64,000 bases of DNA from the NCBI GenBank assembly GCA_963797265.1, contig CAWCOY010000006.1, positions 124,001 to 188,000 of the forward strand. Direction: 5' to 3'. Origin of the DNA: DASUPK01 sp963797265 (lineage in GTDB: Bacteria > Actinomycetota > Thermoleophilia > Solirubrobacterales > 70-9). The translations under genes were made by a program, and so were the position numbers. Shown here piece by piece: positions 7,524-15,355 of this stretch (within the stretch, counting starts at the first letter, position 1; each line of letters opens with the position of its first letter). The notes under the pieces are model-generated. The model saw nothing but the letters and a program-made list of their open reading frames with translations, was not told where the DNA came from and did no database searches.

Positions 7524-10296
7524 GGAAGCGATCAATCTCGAGTGGACACCCTTAGGAGGGGCGAGCGCCTACCGGCTGACGATCACTGATTCGTCGACCG
7601 GGGAGCGGCTGGTCCGCACCGATCCACTGGATGCACCGCGCTACGCGCTCGACCCCTCGCTGGCCGAGGATCGCGAGATCGAGGCGAAGCTTGAGTTCCG
7701 CCCGGATAACGGGCCGGCCGATGCATGGCAAGAGGGCGGGCCCTCCGCCCATGTTCCGGTCCTAGATCCCCTGAGCGACGCAACCATCCTTCGCTGGAGA
7801 GGGGTCAGCCCCGTGCACCGGCTGGTGGTCGCGGATCAGACCGCTGCCCGGACGGTCCTCAATCGCCCCGTGCTCGGCTCCACCTACCCGTACGTGCCCT
7901 CGCCCGCGGAGCGCGGACACGACCTGGTGATGCGTGTCCATGCCTGGCGAGATGGCGACTGGGACGAGGGCACCGCCTGGCGGGCGCTACCGCTGCGTGT
8001 GCTGCTGGGGGATCGACGCGACCCGCCGCCACCGCTGGGCTCCGACACCGACCCCGCCGTTCTGCTCGCCTTCACCATCGACACCGAGGGCTTCCTGGCC
8101 CGCCAGCGGGACCCGAACCCCGCAACGGCCGTCGACGAGCTGATCTTCGGCGACTACGGGAACTTCGAGCAATACGGGATCGGGCTTCACATGGACTTGC
8201 TCGAGCACTTCGGCTTCCACGGGACCTTCTTCGTCGACGTGCTCTCGGAGTACCAGTACGGGCGGGAGGCGCTGCATCGTACGGTCGATGCGATCATGAG
8301 CCGGGGACACGAGGTCCAACTCCACGTGCACGACGAGCACCTGCGGAACTCGGACGATCCGAACGTGCGGGCCATGGCGGGCGACCTCTCAAACATGGAC
8401 AGCGACGCCTTCCGCCGGATCTTCGAGCTGGGTGTGAAGACGTTCGAGCGCCTCACCGGGAATCCCCCGATCGCCTATCGCGCTGGCGGCTACCGGATCA
8501 CGGACGAGCACTTTCCAGTGCTGGAGGAGTTCGGGATCAGGGTCGACTCGTCGGTCCAGGCCTTCTTCCACGCACGCGTATCCGACTGGATGCGTAGCCG
8601 GACCCAGCCCTACTGGATCGGCGAACTGCTCGAGGTCCCGCCCACCTGGACCCTTGTCTGGGACAAGCGGACCGCTCCCGAGACCCGTGCCTTCGCTCCC
8701 AACCGCACCGCCGGAGATCCGGTTTCCCGGATGCCCGCCTCCCCCACGGGCGTGCCGCGGGTTGCGATGTACGTTTCGCATTCGTGCGAGCTGATGCGCG
8801 TGAACCGAGATCCGACTGCGGAGGAGGTCGCGGACTACGAGCGCATACTCCGAGCCCGGGTTCGCCCGGAGGTCGCGGATCGCGTCATACAGGAGGTCCG
8901 GGCGAATGCGAGGCTGATCGACGGAACTCTTGACCAGGAGCTCGTCTTCCGGGTCGCGGGCCTGCTCCGCCGCATCGCGGATCGCGACGACGCCCGCTGC
9001 GTCACCCTCTCCGAGCTGGGCGAGATCGCCGGCCGCTTCCCACGCGAGCGACGGCTCGAGCCGGTCGATCCCGTGCCGGTTATCGATCGACCCCGCGGCG
9101 CCGCCGGCGTGACCGGTACCCGGGTCTACTCGCGGGAGCTGCTCGCCCACATGAGCTCCTCGGCGGGCACCATTCCGGGCCAGTTCGGCGACGATCCGGC
9201 CAGCGCGCTGGTCAACGCCGACGTGTCGTGGGAGGGCGCCGAAGTCGCCGTGCTTGGCGACGACCTCGCCCGGCTGTCGGGCTGGCTCGAACGGCGCGGT
9301 GTCGCGCGCATGGAGGGATTCGAGGCTCCGACACCCGCGGCGTCCACTGGGTTCGACGTCGTGATCTGGCTGTCCGGGTTCGAGCAGTGCCCACCCGGAG
9401 AGCTGCCCGGCCGGCTCGAGGCCGCGGCGGCGATGATCCGCGAGGGCGGCGCCCTGGTGATGCGGGTACGGACCCTCGGCGTGGCGCCGACGTCGGGACG
9501 GAACGGCGAGCCGCCGCTGGCCGAGCTGCTGTTCCCAGCGGACGCCGTGGGGTCGGCCGAGGTCACCGCCTGGGACGCAGCCACTTTCTCGGCCTGGCTC
9601 ACCGCTCAGGGCTTCCGGATCGCGGGCGAGCGTCGCGTGCCGAGAAACGGCCTCGAACTGAATGCCCTCGACCGGTTCGCCGACAAGCTCGGGGCGCTCG
9701 CCGGCGAGGAGCTCCGGACCGGCGCCGTCGACTACACGCTGCGGCAAGCGAAGGACGAGGCCGGGGTGACCTCCCAGGAGGGCGCGGCGGACACCGATCC
9801 GGCACCGGCCGACGCCCAAGCCGCGCCGGCCGACCGAAATGCCGACCTGGTGGAGCGCTTCGATGCCGTCGGCCCAGGCGACGCGCTGCTCGTGGTCTCG
9901 TCGGACAATACCGTGGACGCGGAACAGATCGAGGCGAAGGACGCGACCATCACCACCGTGAGCCCCGAGGAGCTGGGCGCCGGCCGGCTCGAGGAGCAGA
10001 GCGCCGACATGATCGTCTGCTCGGCGGCCCTGGCGAAGGTCGAGCTGGAGCGCCTCGAGTCGGCCTGCACGGCGCTCTACCGGGCGCTTCGACCCGGCGG
10101 CGAGCTGCTGCTCGCCGTCGGACCTGAAGACGCTGGGGTGGCGAGCCCGACCACCGTGCTCGTCGGCCTGCTGCGCGCCGGCTTCGAAATACTCGTCGCC
10201 GAGAGCTCGAGAGGCGGACTCGACTGCCGGCTGGTGCGCCCGCTGGAGCTCGCGGACCTCGCGGCCTTCGCAGGCGTTAAGAGATCTAGCGCCTGA
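7522..10296 (+). CDS. Polysaccharide deacetylase fused to methyltransferase-like domains
   Basis: A 924-residue protein without a signal peptide, so probably cytoplasmic. Residues 1-~165 look like two beta-sandwich (FN3-like) modules. Residues ~178-520 are a NodB/CE4 deacetylase fold: metal aspartate D187 (FTIDTEGF), the histidine cluster H268-x-H270-x-x-H273 and the motif YRAGGYRITDEHF. The arrangement resembles the WalW-type branch. Residues ~600-740 and ~780-920 look like two degenerate Rossmann methyltransferase domains (EVAVLGDDLARLSGW and ALLVVSSDN with GALVMRV and GELLLAV strands) lacking clear glycine motifs. The ATG at 7522 is supported by GGAG seven bases upstream. It probably modifies glycan intermediates made by the neighbouring cluster. 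The 3' end overlaps the flippase gene by 11 bases. Confidence 0.82.
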   Translation: MEAINLEWTPLGGASAYRLTITDSSTGERLVRTDPLDAPRYALDPSLAEDREIEAKLEFRPDNGPADAWQEGGPSAHVPVLDPLSDATILRWRGVSPVHRLVVADQTAARTVLNRPVLGSTYPYVPSPAERGHDLVMRVHAWRDGDWDEGTAWRALPLRVLLGDRRDPPPPLGSDTDPAVLLAFTIDTEGFLARQRDPNPATAVDELIFGDYGNFEQYGIGLHMDLLEHFGFHGTFFVDVLSEYQYGREALHRTVDAIMSRGHEVQLHVHDEHLRNSDDPNVRAMAGDLSNMDSDAFRRIFELGVKTFERLTGNPPIAYRAGGYRITDEHFPVLEEFGIRVDSSVQAFFHARVSDWMRSRTQPYWIGELLEVPPTWTLVWDKRTAPETRAFAPNRTAGDPVSRMPASPTGVPRVAMYVSHSCELMRVNRDPTAEEVADYERILRARVRPEVADRVIQEVRANARLIDGTLDQELVFRVAGLLRRIADRDDARCVTLSELGEIAGRFPRERRLEPVDPVPVIDRPRGAAGVTGTRVYSRELLAHMSSSAGTIPGQFGDDPASALVNADVSWEGAEVAVLGDDLARLSGWLERRGVARMEGFEAPTPAASTGFDVVIWLSGFEQCPPGELPGRLEAAAAMIREGGALVMRVRTLGVAPTSGRNGEPPLAELLFPADAVGSAEVTAWDAATFSAWLTAQGFRIAGERRVPRNGLELNALDRFADKLGALAGEELRTGAVDYTLRQAKDEAGVTSQEGAADTDPAPADAQAAPADRNADLVERFDAVGPGDALLVVSSDNTVDAEQIEAKDATITTVSPEELGAGRLEEQSADMIVCSAALAKVELERLESACTALYRALRPGGELLLAVGPEDAGVASPTTVLVGLLRAGFEILVAESSRGGLDCRLVRPLELADLAAFAGVKRSSA

Positions 10297-12319
10297 GCCC
10301 GGCGAGCGGCCTGCCCGGTCCTCGACGCGATTCCTCCCGGACCGGGCCTCCGTTCGCTCCCGCGTCCGCCCACGATCTCTTGGGCAGACCTCGAAGCTTG
10401 CGGATCACGCTCTCGAGGGCGTGGAGGTCGGTCGGGTCGACGTCCTCCTCCCAGAGGGAACGCCCCAGCTCATCGTGTTCCGCGATGGTCATGTCGTCGA
10501 ACAGGTACTCACCGATGCGCGCATCGTGCTCGGTCGCCTCGCCATCACCGTCCTCATCCAGCCGGCGCAGGAGAGCGACCATCTGCGCCTCGACCTCCCC
10601 GGGCCGCGCATCGAGCGGACCGCCCAGCATGCTCGGCGTCCAGCGCTGCACGATGAGCTTCTCCAGCGAGGTGACATTCTCGGGCCCGAGTTGCCGCAAC
10701 CCCGCCTCGATCTCGGGCGAGCCAACCCAGCGGCTCGGCAGGATGAGGCGGAAGAACCGGCGGGCCGCCTCGCGGTCCTCCTTGCTGATCACGCCGGTGA
10801 TGAACAGCCCGACGATGTAGACGACGACGGCCCCTGCCTCGATTCCGGTGTCCGCGTATCCGCCGGCCGCGGGACCGATCACGCGGGCGATGAGAAGAGC
10901 GAAGCCGGCCAGTGCGAAACAGCGGCCGATTCGTCCCCATTCGATCTCGAGGGGAGTCGGCCCGCGCTGTGAGAGCACCGTGAGCAAGATCGCGGCCGCC
11001 GCGAACCCGTTGATCACGCAGAGCGCCGCGCCGTACGCGCCCCACCAGGGGACAAAGAGCGGTGCCGAAGCCAGGAAGACGATCGCGGAGATGATCGCGG
11101 CGCCCACGTAGGCGGCCCGCTTCTTCGGGAAGCTGGAGAGACGGTAGACGCTGATGAACAACCCGTAGGAGAGGAAGCCGCCCCCGATCAGCGGGATCAG
11201 CGGGGCTGCGGCGGCGTACGCAGGCGGGGCGATGTGGACCAGGCCGTCGGCGGCCGCCGTCATCGCCAGGATCAGAAAGAGCCCGATCATGATGAAGTAG
11301 CTGAGGAGCCTGCCGCCGAGCGCCTCCTTGCCCCGGGTCTTGACCGCCGCCGCGAACGCCGGGGTCTGCAGGAGCGGGGTCCAGGCCATGAACAGGGCCG
11401 CCGTGAAGTAGTCCAGGAACGCGCCGAAGCGTCCTGCCAGCCGGTAGAGCCCGACAACCTGGTCGTTGTTGGTGAAGTAGGAGACCGCGTAGATGTCGAC
11501 GTTCTGCGCGATCCAAAGCGAGATCAGGACCGGAACGAAGATGCCGCCTCGGCTCAGGATCATCCGCGCGTGCGTCCGGTCGAACCTGAGAACGTAACTG
11601 CGCCGCGTCGCGATCAGGCCGATCAGGATCGAGACGATCCCCCCAAGCGCAGTGCCGAGGATCGCCCCCTTCACGCCCCCGCCCGCCGCCGTGAAGGCGA
11701 TCACGCCTGCGACCACGAACACGGGCCTCACCGACTGCAACACCACGAAGCGCTTCGGCTTGCGCTCCATCCGCAGGATGTTCACGACCAGGCGCCAGAC
11801 CGCTCCCGCGGCGCCGGAGACCGCGGCGATGATGATCAGGTCGCCCTGGGTCGAGTCGCGGAGGATCAGATCGGCGATCCAGGAGGACGCCACGACGATG
11901 ATCAGTGTCCCGGCGATGGTGATCAGCAGAGTGATGATCAGCCCAGTGCCGAGCGCCCTCCGCTTCGTCCCGGCCTGCGATGACTCGACGTCCTCGTCGG
12001 CGATGTCCTCCTCACCCGCGGACCCGAAAACCCAGACGAACGTCCCCTGCAGCGTCCCGACGTTGTAGATGATGGTCAGGAAGGCCGCGAAGGTCAGCAG
12101 AAGGGCCAATCGCCCGAATTCGGCCACCGACAGGAACCGCGTGACGACCGCGATGCTGATCAGGGCGAGGAAGAACCCGATGAACGCGCCGATCACGTAG
12201 ATCGACGTGTCGCGGGTCAGCGCAGCGCCCCAGGCCTCCCCCGCCCGCGGGTCCTTCCGCCTTTTCTTCGGCTCGTTCGTCTCGCCCCCGCTCACCTGAA
12301 TCTCTTCGCCCTCCGTCAT
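10286..12319 (-). CDS. Wzx-type polysaccharide flippase with cytoplasmic tail
   Basis: A 677-residue membrane protein of the polysaccharide biosynthesis/oligosaccharide flippase (MOP) superfamily, with about a dozen hydrophobic segments from residue ~35 to ~520 (first: YVIGAFIGFFLALISIAVVT). It should move lipid-linked oligosaccharides across the membrane. The N-terminal ~35 residues are charged and cytoplasmic. After the last helix (VVYIVGLFITGVI) there is an unusual ~150-residue soluble tail, rich in acidic residues, with an EF-hand-like stretch (DEDGDGEATEHD). The ATG overlaps the stop of the upstream methyltransferase gene (ATGA), placing it last in a four-gene minus-strand operon: glycosyltransferase, deacetylase, methyltransferase, flippase. 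Confidence 0.9.
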   Translation of the reverse strand: MTEGEEIQVSGGETNEPKKRRKDPRAGEAWGAALTRDTSIYVIGAFIGFFLALISIAVVTRFLSVAEFGRLALLLTFAAFLTIIYNVGTLQGTFVWVFGSAGEEDIADEDVESSQAGTKRRALGTGLIITLLITIAGTLIIVVASSWIADLILRDSTQGDLIIIAAVSGAAGAVWRLVVNILRMERKPKRFVVLQSVRPVFVVAGVIAFTAAGGGVKGAILGTALGGIVSILIGLIATRRSYVLRFDRTHARMILSRGGIFVPVLISLWIAQNVDIYAVSYFTNNDQVVGLYRLAGRFGAFLDYFTAALFMAWTPLLQTPAFAAAVKTRGKEALGGRLLSYFIMIGLFLILAMTAAADGLVHIAPPAYAAAAPLIPLIGGGFLSYGLFISVYRLSSFPKKRAAYVGAAIISAIVFLASAPLFVPWWGAYGAALCVINGFAAAAILLTVLSQRGPTPLEIEWGRIGRCFALAGFALLIARVIGPAAGGYADTGIEAGAVVVYIVGLFITGVISKEDREAARRFFRLILPSRWVGSPEIEAGLRQLGPENVTSLEKLIVQRWTPSMLGGPLDARPGEVEAQMVALLRRLDEDGDGEATEHDARIGEYLFDDMTIAEHDELGRSLWEEDVDPTDLHALESVIRKLRGLPKRSWADAGANGGPVREESRRGPGRPLAGLRR

Positions 12320-13089
12320 GACGGCCTCCGCGCCACCAGGTGCTGGTAGCGGGCGATCGGCTTCATGTACTCGGGCCAGCGACTCGCTGGCGACGCGGCG
12401 AGGGTGACGTCCGTGAACCCGGCGCTGCGAAGTTCCCTCTTGGCCTCGAGTGGTGACACCAGCCGAACCTCGGAACGCGGGTGACCGAGCCGCTCCGCGA
12501 GCCGGGTGGCCGCGTGCGGCGGCAGCAGCCCGATCAGCGGCAGACCCGTGAACTGATCGCGGGGGTGCCAGCGGTTGGGGTTTCTGATCACGACGAATCC
12601 TCCGGGCTTCAGCACGCGGAACGTCTCGGTCAAGGCCGAGCGCCGGTCGTCCCGGTCAACGATGTAGCAGAGGCTGTTGTTCTGAATCGCAAGATCGAAG
12701 CTCTCATCGGCAAAGTCCAGCTTCTCCATTCGCCCCTGGCTGAACTCGACCGGCAGGTCGTACTCGGACGCCGCCGCCCGCCCAACCTCGAGGCGGTCGG
12801 CGATCGGATCGATTCCGGTCACCACGGCGCCCCGGCCGGCGAAGAACACGGCCATGGCTCCAAAGCCGCAGCCCAGGTCGATCAGGCGCTGGCCGTCGAT
12901 CGAGTCCCGGCCGGTCACCCGCCTCAGCGTCTCGAGCAGCGGCGTCGCCCGGCGCTCGACGTATCCGGAGTTGGTCTCGAGGGTGTTGACGCCGGCCGCG
13001 CCGTCAAGACTCTCCCCGCGCTCCGCGTAGTAGGAGAGCACGTTGCTGCGCAGCGACTCGGCGATCGGTGTGAAGTCGCGCGTGCTCAT
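12316..13089 (-). CDS. Class I SAM-dependent methyltransferase
   Basis: A 257-residue methyltransferase. Motif I is RLIDLGCGFGAMAVFFAGRG, the acidic residue ending strand 2 is in VTGIDPIADRL, motif IV is FDLAIQNNSLCYI, and the post-motif strand is LKPGGFVVIRNPNRW. It probably methylates a sugar or lipid-linked glycan intermediate, given its position between a deacetylase and a flippase gene, but the acceptor is unknown. I chose the ATG at 13089 because it overlaps the upstream stop as ATGA, the same junction seen at its own 3' end. A longer frame reaches 13191 but only shadows the previous gene. Confidence 0.88.
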   Translation of the reverse strand: MSTRDFTPIAESLRSNVLSYYAERGESLDGAAGVNTLETNSGYVERRATPLLETLRRVTGRDSIDGQRLIDLGCGFGAMAVFFAGRGAVVTGIDPIADRLEVGRAAASEYDLPVEFSQGRMEKLDFADESFDLAIQNNSLCYIVDRDDRRSALTETFRVLKPGGFVVIRNPNRWHPRDQFTGLPLIGLLPPHAATRLAERLGHPRSEVRLVSPLEAKRELRSAGFTDVTLAASPASRWPEYMKPIARYQHLVARRPS

Positions 13090-13940
13090 TGGGGTGGCTG
13101 GTCGGTGCCGGTCCGGATCGGCCGGCTCGCTCGTCGCCCGTCCGCCAGCGGCCGGCTCCGGAGCATCGCGCCGAGCATCCGGTCGAACCACAGGCTTGGG
13201 CCCGATGCCCAGTTGTTCGGGTGGGTGACGGTGAGAATCGGCGAGGTCCCTGAGGCGAACCTCTCCCGCGGGTCGATGCCCTCCATCCAGCCGCCTTCTG
13301 AGGCGATCCGGTCGGTGAGCCAGAGGCCGAGGTCCTGGCCGCGCATCACCTCATTCCCGTCGTACTCCAGCCCGTACTCGGAGCAATCCTCGCCCTTGAG
13401 CAGCAGCGCGTTGTGCACCTCGGGGATCCGCGAGTCGCCGTGTGGGACGGCGCTGCGGCAGGGCCCGAAGCGCCGTTCGAAGGCGATGAGCTCCGAGCGC
13501 AGCACCAGCCGGCACTCTTCGATCAGTTCGTCACTTGGCTCCTCGTGCAGCCCGCGCTCGAGGGCGATGCGGGACATCGTCTCGTAGTGAAGACCGACCT
13601 GGAAGCCGTCCCGCCTGATCGAGTCGACCACTGCAGGGTGCGCCGTTCGCCAACGGAAGTACCAGGAGGACTGCAGCCCGAGCTTCTTCTCGATCGCGGC
13701 CATCCTGAGCGCGGAGCGCGGATGCTGGTCGACGTCGTGGCGGAGGATCAGGGTCGGCTCGTCCTCGATCGGAAGGCCTTCGGCGACCCAGTCCTCCAGC
13801 GACGTGACCCGGTAGCCGTTGTCCTGCGCCGATCGCAGGAAACGCTCGTACTCGGGCCAGCGCGACCGGGAAAAGGTCCGTGAGAACCTCGGCCTGACTC
13901 GCGCAGGGCCGGAGTCTCGTCGCTCCAGGGTCGCGTCCAT
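13086..13940 (-). CDS. Polysaccharide deacetylase family protein (RHDVD type)
   Basis: A 284-residue protein with a NodB-like fold. The metal-binding motif is LILRHDVDQHP, followed by SSWYFRWRTAHPAVVDSI and GFQVGLHYETMSRI, which supplies a histidine and glutamate in place of the classical HxxxH. A late strand gives ILTVTHPNNW. There is no signal peptide. The family is common in capsule and O-antigen clusters, where it may deacetylate sugars. The start ATG at 13940 overlaps the glycosyltransferase stop as TGATG, so the two genes are coupled. It differs from the other two deacetylases of this locus, which share the AGGY motif. Confidence 0.82.
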   Translation of the reverse strand: MDATLERRDSGPARVRPRFSRTFSRSRWPEYERFLRSAQDNGYRVTSLEDWVAEGLPIEDEPTLILRHDVDQHPRSALRMAAIEKKLGLQSSWYFRWRTAHPAVVDSIRRDGFQVGLHYETMSRIALERGLHEEPSDELIEECRLVLRSELIAFERRFGPCRSAVPHGDSRIPEVHNALLLKGEDCSEYGLEYDGNEVMRGQDLGLWLTDRIASEGGWMEGIDPRERFASGTSPILTVTHPNNWASGPSLWFDRMLGAMLRSRPLADGRRASRPIRTGTDQPPQ

Positions 13941-15238
13941 CAGACCGTAGCCTCGGCGTACTCGCCGGCCAGGCGCTCGGCCTCGCGGTCCCAATTCAGG
14001 ATGCCCGCCGCCTTACGAGCCGCATCGCGGAATGCGCTGTTTCGCTCCGGCTTGAGCATCTCGTCGAGCTTGGCCGCCACGTTCTCCACGTCGCCGGGCT
14101 CGGCGAGCAGTCCGATCCGGTGCTCGTTGACCACGGCGCTGATCGCGGGAAGGTCGCTGCCGAGAACCGGCAGGCCCGCGGCCACGTACTCGAATACCTT
14201 GTTCGGCAGGCTCATCCGGTATGAGAGACAGACCGGCTGGATCAGCGCGAGCCCGACGCTCGCCTCGCTGATCGCACCGATCAGCTCATCGGGCGACACG
14301 GCGCCCGCGAACTCGACCCGGTCCGAGACACCCTCGGTGCGGGCCAGCTCCACCAGCTCGTCCCGGTAGGCGGGCCGCGCCGGTCCCACCAGGCGCAGCC
14401 GCACGTCGTCGAGATGGTTCAGGGCCATGATCGAGAGCTCCAGTCCGCGGCCGGTGGTGAGCGCCCCGACGTAGAGGGCAACCCGCTCGCCGTCCGCGGC
14501 CGAGGGCGAGCCGCCGTTCTCCGAAACCGTGGCCGGGAGCATCGAGGAGTCGGGGATGTTGCGGATCACGCCGGGCGGCGAGATCCGGTATCGCCGGGCC
14601 ATCACCTGGGCGTACCCCGGGCTCGCCGTGATCGTGCGGTGGGCGAGGTGGACGAAGAGGTACTCGCAGGCGATCAACCACCATCGGGGCTCACGCCGCC
14701 CGTTGCGGTCGGGCCAGAGCTCATGGGAGTCATAGACCACCGTGCTCCCACCGATGAGTCGCGCCGCCACCCCGACCCACATCGTGTTGTAGTCGTTGCA
14801 ATGGATCAGGGCCGGGCGCAGCTCGCGGACCACCGCGAAGGCCCGGCGGTAGAAGTCGAGGGTCCGGATCCAGCGGTGGACCCGGATCGCCGCCCTCATC
14901 AGAGGGTTCTCGGAGGGGGCGGCCTCCGGCTGCGGGTCGCGGTCCTCGACCTCGGGCGGCCGCCCTCCACGAGTCAGCTTCCTCTGCCGCGTGCGGGCCC
15001 AGGCGAACGGCGAGGTCGGCTCCAGGCGGATGATCGGCGTCCCCTTCTGCTCATCGCGGGTCTCGGGGACATCCTCGGAAACCACCCCGAGGATCACCGG
15101 CCGGTAGCCCAGCTTGCGAAGCGTGTCCGCTTCCCTGAGGATCCTGGAGTCGTACAGGCAGGGGCCGCGCCGGATGATCAGCGCGCGCCTTCCCGCTCCA
15201 ACTTGCTCGAACGCTTGGGTTTCAGTCCCCGTGGGCAC
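13940..15238 (-). CDS. Glycosyltransferase family 4
   Basis: A 432-residue GT-B fold glycosyltransferase. The N-terminal domain begins RALIIRRGPCLYDSRILREADTL and contains LIHCNDYNTMWVGVAARL and VYDSHELWPDR. The C-terminal nucleotide-sugar domain has VALYVGALTTGRGLELSIMAL, a stretch VSPDELIGAISEASVGLALIQP and the acidic loop LPNKVFEYVAAGLPVLGSDL, characteristic of GT4. It is the first gene of a minus-strand operon leading to the flippase. The start is GTG at 15238 with AAGGGA upstream on the minus strand. Sugar donor and acceptor cannot be predicted. Confidence 0.92.
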   Translation of the reverse strand: MPTGTETQAFEQVGAGRRALIIRRGPCLYDSRILREADTLRKLGYRPVILGVVSEDVPETRDEQKGTPIIRLEPTSPFAWARTRQRKLTRGGRPPEVEDRDPQPEAAPSENPLMRAAIRVHRWIRTLDFYRRAFAVVRELRPALIHCNDYNTMWVGVAARLIGGSTVVYDSHELWPDRNGRREPRWWLIACEYLFVHLAHRTITASPGYAQVMARRYRISPPGVIRNIPDSSMLPATVSENGGSPSAADGERVALYVGALTTGRGLELSIMALNHLDDVRLRLVGPARPAYRDELVELARTEGVSDRVEFAGAVSPDELIGAISEASVGLALIQPVCLSYRMSLPNKVFEYVAAGLPVLGSDLPAISAVVNEHRIGLLAEPGDVENVAAKLDEMLKPERNSAFRDAARKAAGILNWDREAERLAGEYAEATV

Positions 15239-15266
15239 CCTCGGTCCCTTCAGGTCCGGTCATTCT

Positions 15267-15283
15267 CCCCACGTCCGGTGGGG
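15267..15283. promoter_or_regulatory. Inverted repeat CCCCAC-N5-GTGGGG in divergent intergenic region
   Basis: The 117-base region 15239-15355 separates two divergent glycosyltransferase genes. It contains CCCCAC, five bases, GTGGGG, a perfect 6+6 inverted repeat. A similar perfect palindrome, CCCCACGTGGGG, lies at 22516-22527 upstream of the giant surface protein. Both could be operator sites for one regulator of the glycan locus; no such regulator is in the window. Confidence 0.35.
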
Positions 15284-15355
15284 ACCGTTAGCGAAAGGGT
15301 AGGTGGTGGAACCGGCGAATCCGGCAGGATCTCTACGCTGGCGAACAGGCTGCCG

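Noticed and set aside
14414..15355. N-terminal extension of the glycosyltransferase frame at 15356
   Set aside because: It is antisense to the divergent GT4 gene and has no protein-like pattern.
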